Shown one piece after another: positions 1 to 5,528 of a stretch of DNA of 5,528 bases. The stretch is taken from positions 1-5,528 of the forward strand of contig JAKIZN010000131.1 of NCBI GenBank assembly GCA_022708005.1. Direction: 5' to 3'. This DNA comes from Bacteroidota bacterium (GTDB lineage: Bacteria > Bacteroidota > Ignavibacteria > Kapaibacteriales > UBA2268). Within the stretch, counting starts at the first letter, position 1; each line of letters starts with the position of its first letter. The notes beneath the pieces are model-generated. The model was not told the DNA's origin and searched no databases. It was given only the letters and a program-made list of their open reading frames with translations. The translations under genes and the position numbers were made by a program.

Positions 1-711
1 GTGAAGGCAGATATGCAATATAAATCCCAATATCATCCAGACTGGGTTTGGAAAAAGCTCGATTTGCAAGCAAATCATTTCATTCATAATATGGAAAACG
101 CGTCGAATTATCATCGCAATAAAACAGGGAAATTTTCGACAATGTGCGTGCCGTTCGATACAGAACTATTTGGGCATTGGTGGTTTGAAGGTCCAGAATT
201 TTTGAGAAATGTGTTGAAAGGGCTAAACTTCTCACCTTGGCTAAAAGCTGCCACTGCAAGCGAGCAATTCTACAAACTACAGCCAAACGAAGTGGTGGGC
301 ATACCCGAAGGGTCTTGGGGCGAAAATAATAATCATGATGTATGGAGCAATGCGGGCAATGTTTGGACGTGGCAGTCGATATACGATGATGAGTTGCGAC
401 TGAAAAAAATATTTGACAAATATCCGACAAGCTCGCTAAGTGAGTTGTCCCAAAGAATAGCGCTGCAAGCTATGCGCGAGCTTATGCTTTTGCAGTCTTC
501 CGATTGGCAATTTCTTATCTATACGCAGTCAGCCAAAGATTATGCAGAAAATAGATTTTTCTTTCACCACTCGGACTTCAACAAACTTTGCGATTTGCTC
601 GAAAAAGTTTGCAACAACGAGGAAATATCCGAGCAGGAACTTATGTTTATCGACGAAACAGAAAAGCGAAATAGCGTTTTCCCAGAACTAAAACTTGAAT
701 GGTGGAGCTAA
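1..711 (+). CDS. GH57-family 1,4-alpha-glucan branching enzyme, C-terminal part (5' truncated)
   Basis: This is the C-terminal portion of a GH57 glucan branching enzyme, which cuts alpha-1,4-glucan and re-joins the piece through an alpha-1,6 bond during cytoplasmic glycogen-type polymer synthesis. The fragment has 236 codons, whereas the family is usually about 520 residues or more, so the catalytic nucleophile region lies upstream. The GTG at base 1 is almost certainly an internal Val codon. The visible signature is conserved region 4, FDTELFGHWWFEGP, at fragment residues 52-65. D53 is the expected acid/base Asp, equivalent by family knowledge to D354 of the Thermococcus enzyme. The helical C-terminal domain follows, with NVWTWQ near residues 120-125 and the typical LMLLQSSDWQFLIYT near 161-175. 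The stop TAA at 709-711 shares its last base with the next start. Family assignment is firm. Branching enzyme rather than another GH57 activity is likely from the FGHWW motif and the C-terminal domain. Confidence 0.88.
   Translation: MKADMQYKSQYHPDWVWKKLDLQANHFIHNMENASNYHRNKTGKFSTMCVPFDTELFGHWWFEGPEFLRNVLKGLNFSPWLKAATASEQFYKLQPNEVVGIPEGSWGENNNHDVWSNAGNVWTWQSIYDDELRLKKIFDKYPTSSLSELSQRIALQAMRELMLLQSSDWQFLIYTQSAKDYAENRFFFHHSDFNKLCDLLEKVCNNEEISEQELMFIDETEKRNSVFPELKLEWWS
701..707 (+). promoter_or_regulatory. Shine-Dalgarno site choosing the start at 711
   Basis: GGTGGAG at 701-707 contains a GGAG core three bases before the ATG at 711. That ATG overlaps the upstream TAA stop as TAATG. The alternative in-frame ATG at 699 has only A-rich sequence (CTAAAACTTGA) in front of it and lies inside the upstream gene. 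The site therefore supports 711 as the start, probably with translational coupling to the branching enzyme gene. Confidence 0.6.
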
Positions 712-1169
712 TGTCTGACTTTGATTTTCGTTCGGAAATATCTTCCGAATATATTGACGATTTGCGAAGTCTGCTTTTTTTTAATGCTGAGCAGCAAAAG
801 GTGGCTGATGGCATAGTTGCGTCAATAGAAAAGTACGGGCTTCCCAAAATAGATGACGACGGCACCAAGCTAAAAGTATCTGTCGAAAAAGTGCCAGAAA
901 TACAAGCAATTTACGCTTATCGCAAATATGAAAATATAGATGAACTTGTTGGCGTTATGCTGTTTTTTCGGGAAAGCGTTGATTGCATATCATTGGTTCA
1001 TATTGCGGTCAAAGAAAACTATTCTATTTCGTCATCTAAAGGCGAATCTATGCTAACTCTTGAAATGCTTTACCGGTTGAAAGATATTGCTCGCCACTTA
1101 AAGAAAGTCGAGTATTTATCAATTTATTATCAAAGATATGTGGCAAAAAGAATTATAATCAATAAATGA
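711..1169 (+). CDS. Small uncharacterised protein, possibly GNAT-like acyltransferase fold
   Basis: I do not recognise this 152-residue protein with certainty. The start at 711 is preferred over the ATG at 699 because of the GGAG just upstream and the TAATG junction. The protein is soluble-looking, with no signal peptide or membrane segment. Residues 64-100 look like consecutive beta strands (QAIYAYR, ELVGVMLFF, ISLVHIAV). They are followed by a loop SSSKGES at 107-113 and a long amphipathic helix at 114-131, then a final strand EYLSIYY at 134-140. This order resembles the core of a GNAT acyltransferase, in which the loop before the helix binds the acyl-CoA pyrophosphate. The usual R/QxxGxG/A signature is degenerate here. 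It lies directly before the AAC(3)-family gene and overlaps it (ATGA), so a role in the same glycan-modification pathway is plausible. That the gene is real is fairly sure; the function is not. Confidence 0.7.
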   Translation: MSDFDFRSEISSEYIDDLRSLLFFNAEQQKVADGIVASIEKYGLPKIDDDGTKLKVSVEKVPEIQAIYAYRKYENIDELVGVMLFFRESVDCISLVHIAVKENYSISSSKGESMLTLEMLYRLKDIARHLKKVEYLSIYYQRYVAKRIIINK

Positions 1170-2044
1170 TTGAGCTAGCAAAAAAAATATTGCCCGATAA
1201 ATACAAGAAGATATATCATAAACGCAAGCAAAAGCAGCTTGCGGAGCAGGTAGCCAAACTTTCGAAGTTATCAGAAGAACGGTTGCGGGATATATTGGTA
1301 AATGTGCTTGGAATTGCAAATGGCAATGTGATTTTTGTGCATTCTTCTATAGGGCAGTTAAATTTAGATTTTCCGTCTTATCTGGCGTTGCCAATGATAT
1401 TAGATATAATCGGCTCTGAGGGAACTCTGCTTATGCCTACATATCCAAAGGAAAATTCATATAATTTTCTGCACAGTGGAAAAGTATTTGACGTTCGCAA
1501 GACACCTACATATACTGGGTTGCTGAATGAATATGCCCGCAGACATAAAAATGCTATTCGCTCGCTACATCCGACTAAATCTGTCGTAGCAATTGGAAAA
1601 TATGCAAAGGAAATCACTAGCGAACATCACAAAAGCATTTTACCCTACCACTTTGTTAGCCCATATTATAAAATTAATGCTTACAAAGCTAAAGTAATCG
1701 GTATCGGAGTGCAGACCACTTACCTTTCTGCAGTCCATAGTGTTGATGATACTTTTGAGGGATTTCCGGTTGAAACATATCATAATCAAATATTTGATGC
1801 CAAGTGCATTGACTACGATGGGAATGAAGTAATAGTCAAGACTAAAGCACACGATATGCGGAAAATGCACTTTGATTTACCAAGTTTTTTTGCGAAGAAT
1901 GTATCGAAATCTATTTGCGAAGATATAGATATCGAAAAGATGAAATTTTTTCGAGCAGAAGCATCGGAATTATATGACAAATTAAGTGAGTTAGCAGCCG
2001 AAGGAATTACAATATATGCAAAAAAATTTTACGAGAAAAGGTGA
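1166..2044 (+). CDS. AAC(3)/Antibiotic_NAT-family N-acyltransferase, probably for an amino sugar
   Basis: This 292-residue protein belongs to the aminoglycoside 3-N-acetyltransferase family (Antibiotic_NAT), which moves an acyl group from a thioester to an amine. Family hallmarks are visible in order: VHSS at 58-61, LLMPTY at 88-93, TPTYTG at 113-118, RSLHPTKSV at 132-140 with the conserved His135, SP at 165-166, VIGIGV at 177-182 and His191. The H-x-x-acid element around His191 carries Asp194 where Glu is common in relatives. The first 24 residues are strongly basic (nine Lys/Arg) and precede the usual domain start, so they may contact membrane or a polyanionic partner. The start overlaps the previous stop as ATGA, with no clear Shine-Dalgarno, so translation is probably coupled. 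Its position next to deacetylase, KAS III, ACP and reductase genes argues for glycan N-acylation rather than drug resistance. Family is confident; substrate is inferred. Confidence 0.88.
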   Translation: MIELAKKILPDKYKKIYHKRKQKQLAEQVAKLSKLSEERLRDILVNVLGIANGNVIFVHSSIGQLNLDFPSYLALPMILDIIGSEGTLLMPTYPKENSYNFLHSGKVFDVRKTPTYTGLLNEYARRHKNAIRSLHPTKSVVAIGKYAKEITSEHHKSILPYHFVSPYYKINAYKAKVIGIGVQTTYLSAVHSVDDTFEGFPVETYHNQIFDAKCIDYDGNEVIVKTKAHDMRKMHFDLPSFFAKNVSKSICEDIDIEKMKFFRAEASELYDKLSELAAEGITIYAKKFYEKR

Positions 2045-3198
2045 TGAAATTAGCAATAGTACTGACGAATGACTGGGAGCTGTTCGGCGACGGTTCAGGC
2101 GACTACTTTGAAGTGCAGCATGAAAGACTTGCGGAATTTCTTGATTTATCAGGCGAATATGACGCAAAAATTTCGCTGTTTGCGGAAGTGTTGCAGCAAA
2201 TTCACCATAGGAAATACATCGAATCTGAGTCCGCCTTTCTCGATATAGTAAATGCTTGGGATGACATTGTGCTACGCACTATTCGCGAGGGTAGCGACGT
2301 GCAATTGCACCTTCACCCGCAATGGATAAATGCCAAGCGGGAGAATGGCAAATGGTCGCTCAATATGAACAACACTTCAATCGGACTTGCAGACAGTAAA
2401 GACGCAACATTAGCTATCAGCGAAGGCAAAAGCTACCTTGAAAGCTTGATTAAGCCAATATTTCCTGAATATTCTTGCAAAGTCTTTCGAGCTGGAGCGT
2501 ACTGCATAGAGCCATCATCAGGTATCATACCGATTTTAAAGGAAAATGATATAATTGCCGACTCATCTGTTACCAAAGGGTTGGTAAATAAAGATTTTTT
2601 TGATTATTCAAATGCTGAGTCTAATTTTATTCCTTGGCACACAAAATTGACGGATATAAAAGCAGCAGGCAGGCAAAGCGAAGGCGTCGTAGAATTACCG
2701 ATTTACTCCACTATTGGCGTTGATTCTCCTATCATAAGAAAATTTAGCCCAAAACTATATTATAAGCTAAAATATAGGGCTAATGTTGGTAATGACGAGT
2801 TGCAATGGATAGCGGAAAAAGAGCGAATAAAAGAAATTCGATACCCGCGAGCTAATCGTTATTACAAGGCTAATGAAAAAAAGCACTTAGGCTATTATTT
2901 GAAGGCAATTTTAGGTATTTCGGCAAATCAACTCGATTACGATTTTTTGCCAGCATCTGCATTTGTCAAAATATTAGATGAATTATATAAAAAAATCGAA
3001 AAAAGCGACTATAACAAGCATTCATACATTCCGATAATAGCTTCGGGACATTTTAAAGATATTCATAATTTGAATAATTTAAAAAAGATTTTTAAATTGT
3101 TAAATGAAAAAATGTCAAATAGAACGGAATTTTGGACAATTAGTCGCGCTGTCGATTTTATTTTAGAAAATAAATTAGGGAAAACTAATGAGTTATAA
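2044..3198 (+). CDS. NodB/CE4-like polysaccharide deacetylase, divergent
   Basis: This 384-residue protein looks like a divergent NodB-homology (carbohydrate esterase 4-like) protein of the kind found in LPS and capsule loci. Such enzymes use a metal to remove N- or O-acetyl groups from sugars. Visible motifs are TNDWE at 8-12, with Asp10 in the position of the catalytic Asp of motif 1; VQLHLHPQW at 86-94, with His89 and His91 as likely metal ligands; FRAG at 148-151, the motif 3 Arg; and ASGHFKD at 333-339, with the late conserved His336. A predicted helix and a TISRAVDFI tail (365-373) close the domain, as in relatives. No signal peptide is seen, suggesting cytoplasmic action on a nucleotide- or lipid-linked precursor. 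The ATG at 2044 overlaps the previous TGA (TGATG). A GTG at 2041 would add one residue and cannot be excluded. The 3' end overlaps the KAS III gene by 11 bases. Fold is likely; deacetylase activity is inferred. Confidence 0.8.
   Translation: MKLAIVLTNDWELFGDGSGDYFEVQHERLAEFLDLSGEYDAKISLFAEVLQQIHHRKYIESESAFLDIVNAWDDIVLRTIREGSDVQLHLHPQWINAKRENGKWSLNMNNTSIGLADSKDATLAISEGKSYLESLIKPIFPEYSCKVFRAGAYCIEPSSGIIPILKENDIIADSSVTKGLVNKDFFDYSNAESNFIPWHTKLTDIKAAGRQSEGVVELPIYSTIGVDSPIIRKFSPKLYYKLKYRANVGNDELQWIAEKERIKEIRYPRANRYYKANEKKHLGYYLKAILGISANQLDYDFLPASAFVKILDELYKKIEKSDYNKHSYIPIIASGHFKDIHNLNNLKKIFKLLNEKMSNRTEFWTISRAVDFILENKLGKTNEL
3177..3180 (+). promoter_or_regulatory. Ribosome binding site of the KAS III gene, inside the deacetylase gene
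   Basis: AGGG at 3177-3180 lies seven bases before the ATG at 3188, a normal spacing. It sits inside the last codons of the upstream deacetylase frame. It supports the 11-base overlapping start and allows this gene to be translated partly independently of its neighbour. Confidence 0.5.
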
Positions 3199-4153
3199 AA
3201 TTTCAGCTTTAGAATACTATTTGCCTGATAGGCTTGTAGATAACGATTATTTAGTAAAGACTTGCGGAATAGACAAAAAATTCATCGAAGAGAAAGTCGG
3301 TATATTGGAGCGGAGAATTGCACTTCCCGAACAGCCAACTTCTGATTTAGCAGTTAATGCGGCGAAAAAGTTAATGGAAAAGCACAATATCTCGCCAGAG
3401 GATATTGATTTACTGCTGCTCTGCACGCAAAATCCAGATTATAAGTTGCCGACAACCGCTTGTCTCGTCCAAGATAGGCTCGGCTTGAAAAAGTCTTGCA
3501 TAGCATTTGACGTTAATCTCGGCTGTTCTGGATTTGTATATTCTTTGCCAATAGCAGGCAATTTCATCAAATTCAATATGGCAAAAAGAGCTATGGTCAT
3601 TATGGCTGATGAATATAGCAAAATAATTGATTACAAAGATAAAAACACAGCGCCAATATTTGGTGACGCTGCCGCCGCAGCTCTGCTCGATAGCTGCCCT
3701 GATGACTTTGGATTTATCGACGGTAATTTTGGCAGCGATGGCAGCGGCTGGGATAAGCTCATAGTTCGCAATAGCGGCGTTGTTTGCGACAACACCGGCG
3801 ACAGCTATGTGTTCATGGATGGGCTCGAAATATTTAAGTTCGCAGTTAGAGTTATACCGAGCACAATTAAAGAGCTTTTGGAAAGGAATAATCTTGCTGC
3901 CAGCAATATTACGAAATTTGTATTCCATCAAGCTAATACGTATATAATCAAAGAGTTACAAAAGCGATTAAAGCTATCCGACGAACAAGTCGTTATAGAT
4001 ATGGAGAAATATGGAAATACCATACAATCCACAATCCCGATTGCCCTAAAAAATCTTATAGAAAGTGGAGCGTTGAACAAAGGTGATTTGCTAATATTTT
4101 CGGGATATGGCGTCGGGCTTTCTTGGGGAAATATTTTGTATAAATATATTTAA
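3188..4153 (+). CDS. Beta-ketoacyl-ACP synthase III (KAS III/FabH-like) paralog
   Basis: This 321-residue protein is a full-length KAS III-type condensing enzyme. The family joins a short acyl-CoA to malonyl-ACP, giving a 3-ketoacyl-ACP. The catalytic triad is complete: Cys113 in NLGCSGFVYSL, His247 in FHQAN and Asn277 in YGNT. The C-terminal glycine-rich GYGVGLSWGNIL (306-317) closes the fold. Compared with E. coli FabH as I remember it, several ligand-contact residues differ. Phe32 replaces Trp32, Lys36 replaces Arg36, Leu40 replaces Arg40, Leu87 replaces Phe87, and Lys152 stands at Arg151. These are CoA-contacting or acyl-pocket positions, so the primer or donor may not be plain acetyl-CoA. 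The gene is followed directly by ACP and a reductase but not by fabD, fabF, fabZ or enoyl reductase. A dedicated acyl-building role is therefore more likely than bulk fatty acid initiation. Family is very sure; substrate unknown. Confidence 0.93.
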   Translation: MSYKISALEYYLPDRLVDNDYLVKTCGIDKKFIEEKVGILERRIALPEQPTSDLAVNAAKKLMEKHNISPEDIDLLLLCTQNPDYKLPTTACLVQDRLGLKKSCIAFDVNLGCSGFVYSLPIAGNFIKFNMAKRAMVIMADEYSKIIDYKDKNTAPIFGDAAAAALLDSCPDDFGFIDGNFGSDGSGWDKLIVRNSGVVCDNTGDSYVFMDGLEIFKFAVRVIPSTIKELLERNNLAASNITKFVFHQANTYIIKELQKRLKLSDEQVVIDMEKYGNTIQSTIPIALKNLIESGALNKGDLLIFSGYGVGLSWGNILYKYI

Positions 4154-4156
4154 TTT

Positions 4157-4163
4157 GGAGAGG
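4157..4163 (+). promoter_or_regulatory. Strong Shine-Dalgarno site of the ACP gene
   Basis: GGAGAGG at 4157-4163 sits in the 12-base gap after the KAS III stop, with GGAG five bases before the ATG at 4166. It is the best ribosome binding site in the window. That fits a carrier protein needed in excess over the enzymes that use it. Confidence 0.7.
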
Positions 4164-4165
4164 TT

Positions 4166-4405
4166 ATGAATCGAAAAGAAGTTTATGAAAGATTAGTTGA
4201 AATTTTAAAGGACATTAAAGACGACGTTAGCGTTAGCGAAGAGACAGCGCTTATAGGCGAAGGCATACTTGATTCGTTAGAGTTGATTAACTACCTAACT
4301 CAAATCGAAGAAACCTATAATGTCAGCATTTCATTAGATCAGCTTTCCGAAAATAAGCTTGGCATAATTAAAAATATGATTGACTATATAGCCGAAAAAG
4401 CTTAA
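4166..4405 (+). CDS. Acyl carrier protein
   Basis: This 79-residue acidic protein has the size and helical pattern of an acyl carrier protein. The phosphopantetheine attachment site is Ser37 in GILDSLELINYL (residues 33-44), giving the classic DSL motif at the start of helix II. A holo-ACP synthase, not seen here, must add the 4'-phosphopantetheine arm. The sequence around the site (GEGILDSLE) resembles stand-alone carriers of accessory loci, including the DltC-like style, more than the canonical fatty acid AcpP, whose usual motif is GADSLDTVEL. Its place between KAS III and a ketoacyl reductase suggests it holds the growing 3-ketoacyl and then 3-hydroxyacyl chain, and delivers it to an acyltransferase such as the AAC(3)-family protein. 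Carrier identity is firm; its partners are inferred from context. Confidence 0.93.
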   Translation: MNRKEVYERLVEILKDIKDDVSVSEETALIGEGILDSLELINYLTQIEETYNVSISLDQLSENKLGIIKNMIDYIAEKA

Positions 4406-4407
4406 AA

Positions 4408-5175
4408 ATGGTAAAGTTTGATAGCAACGACGTGTTTTTAGTTGTGGGAGCCACTGGCGGAATAGGCAGAGCCATATCAGCAAAAATTGTGTCGTTAGGC
4501 GGAAAGGTAATAGGAGTGGGCAGAAACGCCGATAAGCTCAAAGAAATTTCTGCTGCACTAGGCGATAGTTTTATCGCAGAAGCAAGAGATATTTCTACCG
4601 ATATGCAATCTATTGCTGAGTGGGTGCGTAGTCTTGCAGAGCGTCATGGCAAACTGCGAGGATTAGTGCTAGCTGCGGGTTTGCAAGATACACGACCGCT
4701 CTCCATAGTAAAAGAAGCTAATATTGATGAAATTTTCAGCGCAAATTTCAAGTCAAATTTATTGCTTATCAAAGGCTTTGCTAAAAAAAATGTGAGGCAG
4801 GCTGGCAGATGCTCTTGCGTCGCTATTTCTTCTATCGTAGCAGATGTTGGCATTGCTGCCATTTCTGTATATTCTGCGTCTAAAGGCGCTATGAACTCTG
4901 CTATCAAGTCGCTTTCCGTTGAGCTCGCGAGAGACAACATAAGAATAAACGCTATTTCGCCGGGGCATATCGAAACAGAGATGCTTCAAAAGGGTAGTAA
5001 GTTTTTTAACGAAGAATATCTGCAAAAGCTACATGCTAAGTATCCGCTTGGGCTTGGCAAGCCGGAAGATGTGGCTAATCTTACTTGTTTTTTGCTTTCT
5101 GATGCTTCGGCATGGATAACGGGAGCTAATTACATAATTGATGGCGGCGCTAGCGCAAGTTTTTTTAATCAATAA
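4408..5175 (+). CDS. SDR-family 3-oxoacyl-ACP reductase-like protein (FabG-like)
   Basis: This 255-residue protein is a classical short-chain dehydrogenase/reductase of FabG length. The nucleotide-binding GATGGIG is at 14-20. Arg39 follows strand two (VIGVGRN), which favours NADPH, and Asp61 is the adenine-contacting acid. Catalytic residues are Asn113, Ser142, Tyr155 and Lys159 (YSASK), followed by SPGHIET at 184-190 and the C-terminal WITGANYIIDGG. The structural NNAG motif is altered to LAAG (88-91). In this setting it most likely reduces the 3-ketoacyl-ACP made by the KAS III to a 3-hydroxyacyl-ACP. A sugar-keto reductase cannot be excluded, because SDR substrates are not readable from these motifs. 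The start lies two bases after the ACP stop and has no Shine-Dalgarno, suggesting coupled translation. An eight-A run at 4783-4790 lies within the frame without breaking it. Confidence 0.9.
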   Translation: MVKFDSNDVFLVVGATGGIGRAISAKIVSLGGKVIGVGRNADKLKEISAALGDSFIAEARDISTDMQSIAEWVRSLAERHGKLRGLVLAAGLQDTRPLSIVKEANIDEIFSANFKSNLLLIKGFAKKNVRQAGRCSCVAISSIVADVGIAAISVYSASKGAMNSAIKSLSVELARDNIRINAISPGHIETEMLQKGSKFFNEEYLQKLHAKYPLGLGKPEDVANLTCFLLSDASAWITGANYIIDGGASASFFNQ

Positions 5176-5186
5176 GCGAAATAAAA

Positions 5187-5528
5187 ATGAATATATTACT
5201 CATAGGAAGCGGTGGGCGAGAGCACGCAATAGCAACAGCTCTCAAAAAAAATAGCAAGGTCAATCTATTCGCAGCACCGGGCAATCCCGGCATTGCTAAG
5301 CAAGCTACGCTTGTAAATTTGAATATTAAAAATCATGATGAAGTCATAGATTTTTGTAAAAAGCAAGCCATTGCTCTTGTAGTTATCGGACCCGAGCAGC
5401 CTTTGGCAGATGGGCTATCAGATAAGTTGCGGCTTGGCGGCATCAACGTATTCGGTCCGTCGCAACAGGCAGCAAGACTTGAATCTTCTAAAGACTATGC
5501 TAAAAATTTTATGCTAAAATACGGCATT
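5187..5528 (+). CDS. purD: Phosphoribosylamine-glycine ligase (GAR synthetase), N-terminal part (3' truncated)
   Basis: The frame opening at the ATG at 5187 is uninterrupted to the window end (114 codons) and gives the N-terminus of GAR synthetase. This ATP-grasp enzyme joins glycine to 5-phosphoribosylamine in the second step of cytoplasmic purine synthesis. Recognisable blocks are NILLIGSGGREHA at 2-14, PGNPG at 31-35, GPEQPLADGL at 68-77 and FGPSQQAARLESSK at 89-102, all standard PurD landmarks in the right order. The full protein is usually about 420-430 residues, so the ATP-grasp core and C-terminal domain lie beyond the edge. The start is fixed by the conserved first residues. No Shine-Dalgarno is visible in the 11-base gap after the reductase gene. 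The tight spacing implies co-transcription with the acyl cassette, which is unusual company for purD. Confidence 0.95.
   Translation, partial: MNILLIGSGGREHAIATALKKNSKVNLFAAPGNPGIAKQATLVNLNIKNHDEVIDFCKKQAIALVVIGPEQPLADGLSDKLRLGGINVFGPSQQAARLESSKDYAKNFMLKYGI

Noticed and set aside
80..430. A 116-codon open frame on the minus strand opposite the branching enzyme gene
   Set aside because: It is antisense to the conserved GH57 region, has a Cys/His-rich but patternless translation, and has no supporting start signal.
699..710. An alternative earlier start (ATG at 699) for the small GNAT-like gene
   Set aside because: No ribosome binding site precedes it, while the ATG at 711 has GGAG in front of it and a typical TAATG junction.
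775..782. Eight-base homopolymer runs (T at 775-782, A at 1180-1187, 4783-4790 and 5244-5251) as programmed slippage sites
   Set aside because: All lie inside intact frames, are expected in A+T-rich DNA, and show no overlapping alternative frame that would gain a function.
1166..2044. A reading as an aminoglycoside resistance gene
   Set aside because: The fold family matches, but no mobile element, integron or resistance neighbour is present, and the surrounding ACP and KAS III genes suggest biosynthesis.
3410..3931. A 173-codon open frame on the minus strand inside the KAS III gene
   Set aside because: It lies wholly opposite a well-supported coding sequence with catalytic motifs, has no recognisable motif of its own, and is explained by the codon bias of the plus-strand gene.
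4130..4156. An A+T-rich inverted pattern at the end of the KAS III gene as a terminator
   Set aside because: It has no G+C stem and no proper T-tract, and the ACP gene follows at once with its own strong Shine-Dalgarno site.
3188..5175. A reading as the housekeeping fatty acid synthesis (fab) operon
   Set aside because: The fabD, fabF, plsX, dehydratase and enoyl reductase genes are missing, and the ACP and KAS III sequences differ from the canonical forms.

Overview
The window is a compact, all plus-strand gene string of eight genes, with no non-coding gap longer than 12 bases. Most junctions are stop/start overlaps (TAATG, ATGA, TGATG, and an 11-base overlap), so it reads as one transcription unit or part of one. 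The DNA is A+T-rich by eye, with frequent ATA, AAA and AAT codons. Some starts have clear Shine-Dalgarno sequences and others have none. Together with a GH57 glucan-branching enzyme, this would suit a bacterium of the Bacteroidota/Chlorobiota (FCB) side, but that placement is a low-confidence guess.

Layout: (1) 1-711 is the 3' part of a GH57-type 1,4-alpha-glucan branching enzyme, cut by the window edge. (2) 711-1169 is a small protein with a weak GNAT-like pattern. (3) 1166-2044 is an AAC(3)/Antibiotic_NAT-family N-acyltransferase. (4) 2044-3198 is a divergent NodB/CE4-like polysaccharide deacetylase. (5) 3188-4153 is a beta-ketoacyl-ACP synthase III paralog with an intact Cys-His-Asn triad. 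(6) 4166-4405 is an acyl carrier protein with a DSL phosphopantetheine site. (7) 4408-5175 is a FabG-like SDR ketoacyl reductase. (8) 5187 to the window end is the 5' part of purD, whose frame stays open at the edge.

Genes 3-7 form the interesting core. Known family roles suggest that the KAS III, ACP and reductase build a short 3-hydroxyacyl-ACP. No dehydratase or enoyl reductase is present, so elongation would stop there. The NodB-like protein could expose an amine on an N-acetylated sugar, and the AAC(3)-family enzyme could load the hydroxyacyl group onto it. This would be an acyl-exchange cassette for a surface glycan or glycolipid, rather than housekeeping lipid synthesis or antibiotic resistance. 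The scheme is an inference from gene content and order. The flanking branching enzyme and purD are metabolic genes with no obvious link to it beyond their tight spacing.
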